Below, in pieces: positions 34,584-45,252 of a stretch of 64,000 bases of DNA (position 1 is its first letter; the number at the start of each line of letters is the position of its first letter). The position numbers and the translations under genes were made by a program. The notes under the pieces were generated by a model, which was not told the origin of the DNA, ran no database searches, and was given only the letters and a program-made list of their open reading frames with translations. Origin of the DNA: Helichrysum umbraculigerum (taxonomy: Eukaryota > Streptophyta > Magnoliopsida > Asterales > Asteraceae); assembly GCA_949592205.1 (NCBI GenBank), contig CATIUR010000003.1, forward strand, positions 16,569,001-16,633,000, written 5' to 3'.

Positions 34584-35463
34584 CCTGGTTTGATTTCAAA
34601 GCTGTGGAAATGCTTGATCGCACTGTACACCGTTAGTACACCTAAGATCTGGAAAACTGTGAAAATGCTTAAATGCCCAGTACACCGTTAGTACATCTAG
34701 GGTTTGGAAAACTGTGGAAATGCATAATCTCCCTGTACACCGTGATGAAAGCTCTAGACTAAAACATGACCATTAATGTAAAGTTAACAGTCACCAAACC
34801 AAGTCTTAATCTTAAATGCCTTGTCTGACTTCATTGTCCCCGTAGTGTTAAGAAAGGTCGGAACCCTAGTGGGTATGCTACTGTATCTCATGCGCCCAGG
34901 AACTAACATTCCAAGAAGGGTCGTTACTCCGTCACTGGATAACGTTGAAGAGTTGAGCATCCTCCTCTGATCAGACTCAATTTGGCCTAGTACTCAGTGA
35001 CATACTGACTGGTCTCCCCAATCAGTAGGGTACTAGTGTTTACATTACGAACAATTAAGCTCAGATAGGACACAAATCCCTAAAAGACGTTTTCATATCA
35101 AAACCCTAGCATCACCCCCGCATAAGCTAACGAAGTCATAACAAACGCATCTCCTCCATACTGATTACATTCCTATTTCTATTTTCCATTTATTTACTTT
35201 TTATTTAATTACTTTAAATTACGGACCTAAGTAACCAAAAACCCACTCAAAACTTTGTTTGAAAAAACCCCATTACTAAACTGAACAATTTGTCTCGACA
35301 CTTCCGTTTCACAATACGATTAGCTTGAAGAATGTCCCTAGGTCATACCGCTGCTATACAGCCGTAGTAAACTTAGGTCCCCAGCTTTATAAATTTAAAA
35401 CCCACTGCCGTTGCCTCCTTCCTTTGCGTTGACGATCGTGTCGGATCGAGGCACGACACTACC

Positions 35464-37096
35464 CGAGATCGTCATCCTTCTACTAAATATTCTGCTAATG
35501 AGTATGTTTTACTTACTGATGGGGGAGAGCCCAAGTGTTATGCAGAAGCTATGGAAGATGAACATAAGAAAGAGTGGGTTGAAGCCATGCAAGATGAGAT
35601 GAATTCCTTGCATGAGAACAATACTTATGACCGAATTGGTGAAATTGCTTAAAGGCAAGAGAGCTTTGAAGAATAAGTGGGTTTATAAAGTGAAGGCAGA
35701 AGAGCCTACTTCTCAACCCAGGTACAAAGCTAGATTGGTTGTCAAAGGATTCAGTCAGAAAAAGGGTATTGATTTTGATGATATTTTCTCTCCGGCTGTG
35801 AAGATGGGATCTATTCGAGTGGTTCTTGGTTCAGCTGCTAGCCTTGATCTTGAGGTTGAGCAGATGGATGTCAAGACAGCTTTCCTTCACGGTGATTTGG
35901 ATAAGGAAATCTACAAGGAGAAACCTGAAGGTTTTCGGGTTAATGGTAAAGAAGATTATATGTGTAGACTTCAGAAAAGTCTATATGGGTTGAAACAAGC
36001 ACCAAGATAGTGGTATAAGAAGTTTGAATCGGTTATGAGAAAGCAAGGCTACCGAAAGACAACTTCAGATCATTGTGTTTCCTTTTAGAGCTTTGGTGAT
36101 GATGATTTCATCATATTGTTGCTATATGTTGATAATATGCTGATTGTTGGCAAGAATATTGATAGAATTGTACAGTTGAAGCGAGAATTGAGCAAGTCTT
36201 TTGCTATAAAATATTTGGGGCCAGCAAAACAGATCCTTGGCATTCGAATTTCTAGAGATAGAGGTTCCAAGACGTTACATATGTCACAAGAGCAATACAT
36301 TGAAAATGTGCTTAGCAGATTCAACATGGATAAAGCTAAAGTGGTTAGTTCCCCTCTTACTACCAACTTTAAGCTAACAGATAGAGATTGCCCTTCTTCG
36401 GAGAAGGATGTTGAAGAGATGGATAGAGTTCCATATGTCTCGGCAGTTAGAAGCTTGATGTATGCTATGGTTTGTACAAGGCCAGATATAGCTCGGGCAG
36501 TAGGTGTTGTTAGTCGGTTTATGTCAAATCCGGGTAAGAAGCATTTGGAAGCAGTTAAGTGGATCTTGAGATACTTACGAGGTACATCTAAATTGGGTAT
36601 CACATTTGGAAATGGGAAGCCGATGCTTGTTGGTTATATAGATTCTGATATGGCAGGAAACAAAGATAACATGAAATCCACTTTTGAATATTTGATGACC
36701 TTTGCAGGGGGAGCAGTTTCATGGCAATCAAGATTGCAAAAGTGCGTTGCCTTGTCTACAACCGAGGCTGAGTATATGGCAGCAACAAAAGTGTGCAAAG
36801 AACTATTATGTCTTAAAAGGTTTCTACAAGAGCTTGGTTTCAAGCAAGAGCACTATGTGGTTCTTTGTGATAATCAAAGTGCAATTCACCTTGCTAAGAA
36901 CTCTATATTTCTTAAGCGAACAAAACATATTGATGTGCGGTATCATTGGATTAGAGACGCTCTTGAAGTTGGTTATTTTGAGATTGGTAAAGTTCACATC
37001 GATGATAATGGTTCCGATTTGTTGACAAAGGCTTTAGCAAGGGAGAAGCTCAAGATATGTTGCTCGATCACCGGAATGGCGAACTCTTACACATAA
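35464..37096 (+). pseudogene. Tork element: reverse transcriptase and RNase H (broken)
   Basis: After the CTACC duplication the pol frame resumes (RHPSTKYSANEYVLLTDGGEP...). It shifts frame near 35625 and continues at 35612-36010 with reverse transcriptase (LKNKWVYKVK, RYKARLVVKGF, MDVKTAFLHGDL, CRLQKSLYGLKQAPR). A stop replaces the following Trp codon at about 36009, and another lies at 36087-36089. The active site reads YVDN instead of YVDD. RNase H (36670-37060) keeps ALSTTEAEYMAA, LCDNQSAIHLAKN, KRTKHIDVRYHWIRD and DLLTKAL. The gene ends just before the polypurine tract. Confidence 0.93.
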
Positions 37097-37100
37097 TCGG

Positions 37101-37110
37101 AAAGGGGGAG
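37101..37110 (+). promoter_or_regulatory. Polypurine tract of the Tork element
   Basis: AAAGGGGGAG lies three bases upstream of the 3' LTR start. Confidence 0.9.
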
Positions 37111-37113
37111 ATT

Positions 37114-37837
37114 TGTTGGGTTGTAAATGGGTTTCCAATTATGTGGAAGTCTTTAAGCCCAAAAAATTAGGCCCAAATTTAAGACCCATTTAGTCTTGTA
37201 TGATAGGGCATTTTAAATAAGAGTGTGTGCAGCCATTTTTCACAAGAAAGAAAAGGAAAAGAGTGAGAAACACAATTCCCGTTTTTGTGCACAGCAGCCC
37301 ACAAATATGCCTATCCCTAGAGATTGAACGGTCGGATCGTCATCAAATTTGGACAGCGTGTTCCTGACATCTGGGTCAAGGTTTTGGACGGTTGAATTTG
37401 TCTCAGGTGGTCTCAAGCTCGAGTTATAGCAGCTGGTACAAACAGCAGTTTTTGGGTGATGTTATTTCTCTTTTGTCTTTAGATTAATTCCATACTTGTT
37501 GATGTTGTTGTTCAAGAGTATGATGATTATTGTATGCCTCTAGTGTATCTAGAGAAGACCTGTTGTATTGCTCTCTTGTTGGTGTTAGTGGATTTTAAGT
37601 GGCCTACGGGTCCCGTGGTTTTTACTCTCACCTTGAGAGGGTTTTCTACGCAAAAAGTTTCGTGTTCTTTGTGTGTTCTTGGTTATTATTTATTTCTGTG
37701 ATCTGGGGCTGATTTTGATTGCATTTGGTATACCGTAATTGTTTGCATCCTCATTGGTTCATACGGGTCAGGAAAGTGTTGTCTAACAAGGGTTTAATTC
37801 CGCAATCGTGTTTACCGTTGTGACTTATTTCCCATCA
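37114..37837 (+). repeat. 3' LTR of the Tork element
   Basis: This 724-bp LTR begins TGTTGGGTTG and ends TTCCCATCA. It matches 19768-20487 with roughly two dozen differences and small indels, and is followed by the duplicated ATTAT. Confidence 0.95.
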
Positions 37838-37842
37838 ATTAT

Positions 37843-40765
37843 AGTTGCACAACAGATCTTAACATCACAGCATGACACCGACTAAGGCAGCTTATGGTTT
37901 CTGGCATGTTCAATAACAAACACTTATTGTTCATACATTGCAAGACTAATTCTAGTTCCAATTATAAAGTATTGAGTCCGTTGAGCCAACCCATGCTTCA
38001 ATGATATTAACTGATTTAACTTTGACTTTATTTAGTTCAAGTATGTTGACTACTTTCCTGAAAATAACACACATAGATGCATAGTTAGAAATCATTTCAT
38101 GTACTTTATATAACACAAACAAAGATGACTATAGTTCGTTCCCAAATCAAAAAAATGGTAGAACCATCTGAACAACTCAAATCAACATCCTGGAGAGAGT
38201 CAATATAACCGGTTAGGTATAAAATAGAAACTTGCTAGATTTATATAGTTATGAGATTTGTATATCATTAAGCTTTGTTTAGAAGGCATATACTTTATAT
38301 CAACATAAGTACTCTTTAAGTTCGTTGTACAACATATTATCAAGAAAGTACAAACCTTTGGTCCAGGGCATAGAACAAAACCCATTTGCCTAGGCAAAGC
38401 AGCAATCTTTAAACAAATGCGTTAGGTTTGACTTTATTTGGTTGGTATACTAAAATGCAAAATAATAAATAAAAATGCATACTTAGAAATCATACCTTTG
38501 ATTTCTTTTATTAATTGATTTTGATAAATAAACCTTTGGTTAGAGAACGTCCTAATTCGGCAGAACCTGTTTTCTAAAGTGGCAAATATGACCAATCATA
38601 TTAATGGGGTAGATCCAGACTATGCCGCACCTCTAATGGAGTAACTAGTAAAAATTGGCTTAGAAGGAAATGAATAAAACGAGTTGGAAGGGTCCAAAGT
38701 AGCATCAAATTGTATTTTTATTATATCCGAACCTCATTTTTCCATGGTCCTATTGGATACACTTCTTTACCCTACTGCCCATCAAAATAGTATGATGTCC
38801 CCCAAAAGCAACCTTGCACTTTTATACATGCTATTAATCATGTATTAACATGAATGAAATCATTGTTTCTCACCATAGTTGTAGATAAAGTCGATGTTTA
38901 TAAATGGTGGACTTAGGTTATCAATTATAACCTGCACAAAAATAGAAAATAAAGACAATAATAAATTTATTTTTGGGAGAAAAATGTATTATAGAACTAT
39001 TCTATAATACATTTCAAAGATGCATCACCACCTTTACTACTCAAATCCAGGCTACCATTTATAGCAAATTAGAAATCCCAATATTGACAGTAGACAACAA
39101 TTTTTAAAATAAAACTGTCTTACCTTTGCCATGATCAGATTACCAATTTAGATATCACCAATTCATCTTTCAACTATTGTAGGTTGTCACTTTGACCTGA
39201 GAAAGTCAACAAAACTGAGTCTTTTAAGGGTCCTCAATCTGCACACAGTTTAACAACCATGAAGTATTACTAACTTGATTATTTAAAGAGCTAATACATA
39301 CTTTAGACCTACTAATTCAACTTATAGTTGGGCTCAAAAACAATAATAAAACTTGTACGTATCTACAGTCATGGACTATAACAATGAACCATATGCATAT
39401 ACTTATCCGTAATCAACTTTGATCAACATTTGAATACTTAAGATTGATGTCCTTTGATCACCTTTAGAGAATTTCATGTATAAAAAACACTATTGCATCA
39501 ATATAGTCAAAAAAAATTAGTAAAGACGAATATCTTCCGAAGCAACATTTATTTTTAGTATCTCCATATTACATGTGCTTATGATTCATACTGAAATATA
39601 TAAAAATTATTGGAAATAGAAAAACTTGACTGACATAATCAAATTAGCATAAACTGTAAAAATGAATTGGTCGATGAAAAAAATACCAAAATAGAAATTG
39701 CTACAGTTGTATAAATTCATATTCGCAGTAAAACATCTGGAAATCCAAAGTACAATACAAAAAAGTGTATTGAGGCGAAAATGAAAATGGCAGAGGAACA
39801 TTTAGTAAAACACATACCTGATGGAGCATCAAAACGAATGTGAGATGAATTGTGAATTTTAAACACTAACTTACCATATTGATAGACCTGAATTCAACTG
39901 TTTGATTAAAATGAGAAAAGCAGAAGAAAAGCAGAAGATCGGAGATATTAAATACCCAAAACATACACAAATATTAACTTAACAATTGAAGCACAAGGAA
40001 ATAAGTAGGTTAATTATACTAAATCTTTATTGGGTTTTGCTTGCATTTTCCATCTTCAAGTTACACCACCACAAACCACCATTGTAAACTAACACAAACA
40101 CCACATAAACGTACCAAATAAAAATCTAAACATTAACCAAACACCACAACTAATAAAAGCAAACACAAAAAAACATTAAGATAACTAAATCAAACCATAC
40201 GGCAACACCTTTCATCATCTTGGAAGCCCAATGCTTGCTACTGCCATTCACTTATGCTTTTGGCTTATAATTTGGTGCTTCCATAAAATGCTCTTTATTA
40301 AGCATACAAAACGAAGCAACTTAAAAAAGATAATTGTACAAATATAAAAGATGGAAATGAAGAATTCAGGATCCTTGAGCTGAGTTTTAGGAAGAAAGAA
40401 CAACTTTTGAAACAAATATCAAAACATAAGCTAATCTATATATCAGTAAATATATGAATGCCAACCCAGAACTGGTATACATTGAAAAACATGCACAAAC
40501 ACTTAAACACAGTAGTAGAAAAACCATGATATACATTGAAAAACATACCTCTGCAATTCATAGCTTAATGAAGTCTCCTGCCATGACTATAAATACATTG
40601 TTAGCCTGTCCTCTCCATCTAGAAAAATACTGATGATAGATATAAAGCAACTTAAGATGTCAACGTTTTTTTAAACTTTGAAAACCTTTTAGAACTTAAG
40701 ATGTCAACCTAAAAATAACAGAACTTCCAAACAATTAAGTTAATAAAAATATAGACCAAAATGGT
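37843..40765. other. Non-coding region of unknown origin
   Basis: No ORF above 65 codons is present. On the minus strand several short stretches end in good splice donors (for example CCATCAG-GTATGTG near 39820 and GCAGAG-GTATGT near 40548). One reads LPRQMGFVLCPGP just before a donor (about 38345-38397). This could be decayed or captured exons, but no protein family is recognised. The same kind of sequence continues after the gag-only element at 47834. Confidence 0.35.
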
Positions 40766-41269
40766 ACAACTGTAACACCCCCAAATTTTCTTTAGCGGAA
40801 GCAGTTAGTTTAAGTACTGGGGTGTCACAATAATAAAGCATGCATACGTATCAGAGCTTATGATTACAACAGAACAATATATATTAAGATGCCAAAAGTG
40901 TTAATTACAAAGTTTACGATTCGTCGAATCGTATAAGTTAAAAGTAATAAGTTTACAAAAGTAGATTTCTGAAATATGACTAAAACATTTCAGTTATACT
41001 AAAGAAATCCATGTATTTCCAAAAAGTTGGCATCCTAAAGCTCCACGGGTCGCCTAATTCTCCATGTGTTGGCGATTCTTACATGCGCAGCTAATTCCCT
41101 GAAAAACATAGTAAAAGTCAACAACTAGGTTGAGTGAATTCACAGGTTTTAAGTTTACACAAGTTGAATCAAGTTTGTATCACAGTTGTTATCCAAATAT
41201 GTTCACAAATAATATTGCCATAATAGTCGAGTATAAGTTTTGTAGAATGTTATCCAAATACCAGTTTTG

Positions 41270-41656
41270 TGGGTTGTTCGCCCAAAGTTCAAGTTAAAAC
41301 ACGTGCTGGTCGTTCACCAGCGAGTTATAAATACACAGTACCGGTCGTTCTCCGGCCAAATACGCACGGGTCGTTCTCCCGTCCAACAAACGCATGGGTC
41401 GTTCTCCCATCCAAGACGCACGGGTCGTTCTCCCGTCCCTTGGCCAGTCGTTCTCTGGCACTAAAATACGTGGCTGGTCGTTCTCCAGCGTTTTACACAA
41501 AAGTACCGGTCGTTCTCCGGTATACCAAACAAGTTTAAAAGTTATGTTTGTGTCGGTCGTTCTCCGACAAGTTACCAAATGTACCGGTCGTTCTCCGGTA
41601 AGATACCAAAATAGTTTACAGTCGTTTGCAAAACAGTTTACCGGTCGTTCTCCGGT
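41270..41656. repeat. Array of 12 covarying hairpins, loop TCGTTCT
   Basis: Each unit is a short stem around a constant 7-base loop TCGTTCT (plus strand), separated by 10-35 unlike bases. Stems seen: TGGG/CCCA (loop TTGTTCG, 41270), GCTGG/CCAGC (loop TCGTTCA, 41305; loop TCGTTCT, 41473), CCGG/CCGG (41341), ACGGG/CCCGT (41366 and 41420), ATGGG/CCCAT (41394), GCCAG/CTGGC (41443), TACCGG/CCGGTA (41504 and 41582), TGTCGG/CCGACA (41551) and ACCGG/CCGGT (41640). Every change in one arm is matched in the other. The transcript sense is minus (loop AGAACGA). Confidence 0.9.
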
Positions 41657-42249
41657 CTAGTTAAAACAGTTTGTCGAATAAGTTATCCCATTTGTTCAGT
41701 GTATCAGTATGAAAATGTTATTTCATAAACAAAGTTCGTACAACAGTTCAATAGTTCAAAGTACTCTAACAGTTTGAGTAAAACACGTATGATAAACAAT
41801 CATGTAAGTAAAAGCAGTTATGGCAATAAGTAAAACAGTTGACTATGTCTTCCACCCCTGTTCGAAAGCAGTTAAATCAATAAAAGTAGGGGCTGTGAAC
41901 TCACCTGTTGAGTTTAAGTAGTTGTGCGAGTGCTAGCAAACCTAAGCCCAAGTACGGTCTGAAATCTCCTAACGTCCTAAACGTACGAGATTTAATAAGT
42001 ATGTGGATGTCTAAACTAATCATCCATGCTAGTGTTTGTACATCCAAGTCACGTCCAAATCGTTTGTTTAATGTTTGTATTTCGTTGTTTATGAAAATGT
42101 ATACGACTCGTTGGTGAAAGTTTGAAATCAACATTTCGATAAAACAAGTATGTTTAAATTGTTTGTAAGGCTCGTGAATCGAATTTGTATAAAGATATGC
42201 GTTTTCGGTTAGTTCGACACTTAGTGAAAACAAGTTTTTAAACTTTCTG

Positions 42250-42495
42250 TTTTTAGCGACGTAAGGTGCGACGCTGGGTGGTTATGCGACGTAGGGTGCG
42301 ACGTACGGGTCTACGTCGCATTCAGGTTTTGCGACGTCATGGGTTGCGTCGCATAGGTGACGCTCGCAATTTAATGCGACGTAGTGGTCTGCGTCGCTAT
42401 GTGCGACGTAAGGAAGGGTAATGCGACGTAGAGGCCTACGTCGCAGTACTGTTTTCGGTCCCAATGCGACGTAGTCGCCTGTTCGACGAACAGCG
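42250..42495. repeat. GCGACGTAG palindrome cluster in the gag-only LTR
   Basis: About ten GCGACG words lie in both orientations, several forming strong stem-loops: TGCGACGTA-CGGGTC-TACGTCGCA, TGCGACGTAG-AGGC-CTACGTCGCA and TGCGACG...CGTCGCA. The same cluster is in the other LTR at 46732-46977. Confidence 0.85.
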
Positions 42496-43346
42496 AGAAA
42501 ATAACGAGTTTTGGGTCGATTTCGGACGTTTTCGGTTGTATAAAACACTAAAACATGTAAATCTAAGTATATTAAACACTAAGTAGCAATTATAACTTTG
42601 AAATCTAAAGATTTGCGGGATTTGTCGGAAACTTACGAGTGTCGGATTTGAAATCCGAAAAGGTAGAAGTGTAGATCGGGATGCCGTGGTCGTTTTATTC
42701 CAAAGGGGATATGTGATTCGGCGTCATTTTAGTGTAGTTTTTATGTGGTTTGTGTGGTTTGTGGGTGAGTTTAGAGAGAAGGAGGAGAAAGAGTAGAGAA
42801 GAGAGAGAAAGAGATAGGTGGAAAATGGAAGAAAAAGGGAGGTGGGGAGGGGGTTTTGTCCCCTTTCTCGCCTCCGTGTTTGCGTTCCGTGTTTGTTTAC
42901 CCAATCGTTGAATGTTAGTTTATTTTAACTAATATGTTTTTAATTACGTTTTTCATTATATTATTATTGAAAAATCTTTTTACAACACTAAATTAATAAT
43001 TTATATAAGTTTCAAACTTTGTTTAATTTCAATTATACGTTTTGACGTTTTTGCGTTATAAAATTATTTGGAAATATTTTTGACAAAATATTTATTCGTT
43101 ACTACGTTTTCGTTTTATTAAATAATTTTGTTCACCAACAGTCGTACGTTTTTGTCGCGTTTGTTTTCAAATGGTTCTGTACGTAATTACAACTAAGTAC
43201 GAATACGTAATACTACGCGTATTATCTAGTTGGGCTATGCTAGACTTACCTCTAAATTGTGTTGTGAATTCACTCAAGTAGGGAATTAGCCTAATAATGC
43301 AAGTGATTAATTTAATTAATCGTGTTTAAATTTGCGAGTTGTTACA

Positions 43347-43360
43347 TTCTCCCCATGTTA
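43347..43360 (-). promoter_or_regulatory. Polypurine tract of the gag-only element
   Basis: In sense it reads AACATGGGGAGAAT directly before the 3' LTR start TGTAACA. Confidence 0.85.
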
Positions 43361-43491
43361 GAGAAATCTCGTCCCGAGATTTAAAATCAAGTCGGATCGC
43401 CTGCGGCGTATGTTCTCCGATAAGTCATGTCGTTACAATAATAGTAATAGTTTGTGTAGTGATCTGTGTTTGCCAATATAGTTTTAACTGT

Positions 43492-44814
43492 TTAGTATAC
43501 TCGCGGTATAGTTTGATAGTTCAAGTTCGTTTCGTGGTTAGCGTTTACCAAGTGGTGCGTTCGAATTGACATTCGAATGAAAGGAACGTTAAATCGTAGC
43601 AAGAGTTGGTAAGACATACCGTGTTTGCCATAGTCCGCAACAGTTTCCGGTGCACGGAGGATGTATGCGCGGCCACGAGCCGGTGGGATGGTTGTGATGT
43701 GGTTGTTGTTGTTTTGATTGTTGTTCAGTTTCGGACATTGGTTTCGAAAATGTCCGGATTCACCGCACTCGTAACACGCGTTTGATCGAGGAGGAGGGTT
43801 GGTTTTACAGTTTTGGGCCAAATGACCCCAGTTTTTGCAATCTTGGCAGAAAGCACAGTTGCCATTATGATGCATCCCGCACTTGTCGCATTTTGGTTTG
43901 TTGCCAAGATAGGTTTTGGGTCCAGAGTTGGTGATTGCGGCAAAGGCTCGGGTGTTTCCCGGGTTTCTGTTTTGTTGACCCTGACGGTCGTTACCATCAT
44001 TGTTCCATTTACGTTTGTGGGTTCCAGAGTCGCCCGCATCAGTACGGGTAGGTTCAGTTTTCCCTGTGATAGCTTTCAGGGTTCCAATCTCGACCGCGTC
44101 GTCGGTTAAGCTGTGAGCCAGATCCACTGCGCTCCTGAAAGTGGCGGGTTTGGAGGACATAACCATGCCTCGGATCTGTGGTGCCAAACCCCTGTTGTAA
44201 CGCTCAATGCGTTTGCTCTCGGGGGTTACCATATGAGGCACCAGACGTGCAAGCTCCTGAAATCTAGTTGTGTAACCGGAAATGTCAGCGCCGATCATTT
44301 GGATGTTCCAGAATTCGGTTTCAAGTTTTTGCATCTCGTTGGGAGGGCAAAATTCCTCCATCAGCATTCGTTTCAGTGTCTCCCATGAGATGGAGTAAGC
44401 AGCTGGGCGTCCCATGATTTGCACCTGAGCGTTCCACCAGGTTAGCGCTTTGTCGGCTAAAGTGCAGGTGGCGTATTTCACGATCTTGTCGTTGGCGCAG
44501 TCGCTAATGTCGATGACTGATTCCATCTTTTCAATCCAGTGGACCAGGCCAATGGCCCCTTCGGTCCCGGTGAAGGTGCTGGGTTTACAAGACTTAAAGG
44601 TTTTGTAGGAACACCCCTGCTGGGTATTAGTTGGAGTTTCGCTGTTGACGGGGGTAGCTCCACTGTTGTTGGTTGGGTTTTCACGATTTCTGCTAGCCTC
44701 GTACTGAGCAATAGCCTCAGCCACGCGGCGTTCGATGATTTGTTCGGTTGTTTCTGGAGGTACAGGTGGAGAATTTCGTCGACTGCTTCGAGTCTTTCTT
44801 TGTTTAGGCGGCAT
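43492..44814 (-). CDS. Gag protein of the gag-only Gypsy element, intact
   Basis: This 440-residue ORF lies about 420 bases inside the 5' LTR. It has a basic Ser/Arg N-terminus (1-20) and a retrotransposon gag domain at about 70-240 (FTGTEGAIGLVHWIEKME, ALTWWNAQ, FCPPNEMQKLETEFWN, RYNRGLAPQIRGMV). A Gln/Asn/Arg-rich linker and a Cys/His region follow: CDKCGMHHNGNC (309-320), then two CCHC knuckles, CQDCKNWGHLAQNC (323-336) and CYECGESGHFRNQC (347-360). It would form the particle shell and package RNA. Immediately after PARGRAYI (378-385), where full elements run on into protease, the protein continues for about 55 unrelated residues and stops. This marks the point where pol was deleted. There are no internal stops. 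Confidence 0.93.
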   Translation of the reverse strand: MPPKQRKTRSSRRNSPPVPPETTEQIIERRVAEAIAQYEASRNRENPTNNSGATPVNSETPTNTQQGCSYKTFKSCKPSTFTGTEGAIGLVHWIEKMESVIDISDCANDKIVKYATCTLADKALTWWNAQVQIMGRPAAYSISWETLKRMLMEEFCPPNEMQKLETEFWNIQMIGADISGYTTRFQELARLVPHMVTPESKRIERYNRGLAPQIRGMVMSSKPATFRSAVDLAHSLTDDAVEIGTLKAITGKTEPTRTDAGDSGTHKRKWNNDGNDRQGQQNRNPGNTRAFAAITNSGPKTYLGNKPKCDKCGMHHNGNCAFCQDCKNWGHLAQNCKTNPPPRSNACYECGESGHFRNQCPKLNNNQNNNNHITTIPPARGRAYILRAPETVADYGKHGMSYQLLLRFNVPFIRMSIRTHHLVNANHETNLNYQTIPRVY

Positions 44815-45237
44815 GCTGACGTTCTACGATGAAAAGATGCAGAAGTCAATGCCAATGAAAAATATGTGAGGAATAAAGTTTCACATATTTCAAGTTTTCG
44901 AGTATCAAGCAAAATTTGTCGAATCCCCATCACGTATCTTACGACTATGAAACACCCATATGTACTTAGTATGATATAATCACGTTGGCCAGGCGTCATT
45001 ATATGATGCCAAATACATACTTCTTTTCATCAACCGTTTAATCACGATCAGGTTCATATGAGATCAGAGTACAATGAACGAGTCGGATGTGGTGAACAGT
45101 TCACGCGTATCGAGGTATCGTAACGATAGTTTAGATGTATGCAAATGTATGTATGCATGTGCGTTCTAGCCAAGGCTATAGTCTAGGTCTCTAGGTTTCT
45201 AAGTCACCTAAAGTTTCCTAGTTCGCTATAACCATTG

Positions 45238-45249
45238 GCTCTGATACCA
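45238..45249 (-). promoter_or_regulatory. Primer-binding site of the gag-only element
   Basis: In sense it reads TGGTATCAGAGC, complementary to the 3' end of initiator tRNA-Met, three bases from the LTR end. Confidence 0.92.
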
Positions 45250-45252
45250 ATC

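Larger units (their letters stand above)
32880..35458 (+). mobile_element. Solo LTR, Athila/Tat-like Gypsy, nested in Tork pol (LTR2)
   Basis: This 2579-bp unit starts TGATGTGACG, ends GAGGCACGACA and is flanked by a perfect 5-bp duplication CTACC (32875-32879 and 35459-35463). It has no internal region, so it is a solo LTR. Plus-strand sense is supported by a TATA box (33546-33553) followed by a long CT-rich leader (about 33600-33690). The start TGATG and end ACGACA resemble the Athila LTR ends here, hence the lineage guess. It contains a palindrome cluster just upstream of the TATA box and two nested hairpin units downstream. Confidence 0.88.
19768..37837 (+). mobile_element. Tork-type Copia element split by two nested insertions
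   Basis: LTRs of 720 and 724 bp enclose this element, flanked by a perfect 5-bp duplication ATTAT (19763-19767 and 37838-37842). Once the nested Athila element (20763-30730) and solo LTR (32880-35458) are removed mentally, gag, protease, integrase, reverse transcriptase and RNase H follow in Copia order on the plus strand. The coding region has several stops and frameshifts. The LTRs differ at roughly two dozen visible positions, which makes it the oldest of the nested set. Confidence 0.95.
40771..43346 (-). repeat. 3' LTR of the gag-only element
   Basis: In sense order it has a CT-rich leader (about 42860-42770), a candidate donor GTAAGTTTCC (42636) and a GCGACGTAG palindrome cluster (42495-42250). 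Then come a candidate donor CAG-GTGAGT (41904), a hairpin array (41656-41268), a candidate acceptor TTTTTCAG (41099) and the end. Confidence 0.95.

Noticed and set aside
38200..40600. Possible multi-exon minus-strand gene
   Set aside because: Several good splice donors were seen, but there are no matching acceptors or continuous frame, and no recognisable protein.
41270..41656. CRISPR-like look (constant short word with variable spacers)
   Set aside because: The repeat is only 7 constant bases with covarying stems, spacing is irregular, and it lies in a plant LTR with a second copy in the partner LTR.
41268..41660. Open frames translating the hairpin array into GRSPV-like repeats (several frames, both strands)
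   Set aside because: Frames stay open only because the repeated word lacks stops. The covariation preserves base pairing, not amino acids, and the frame is different in each reading. Not coding.
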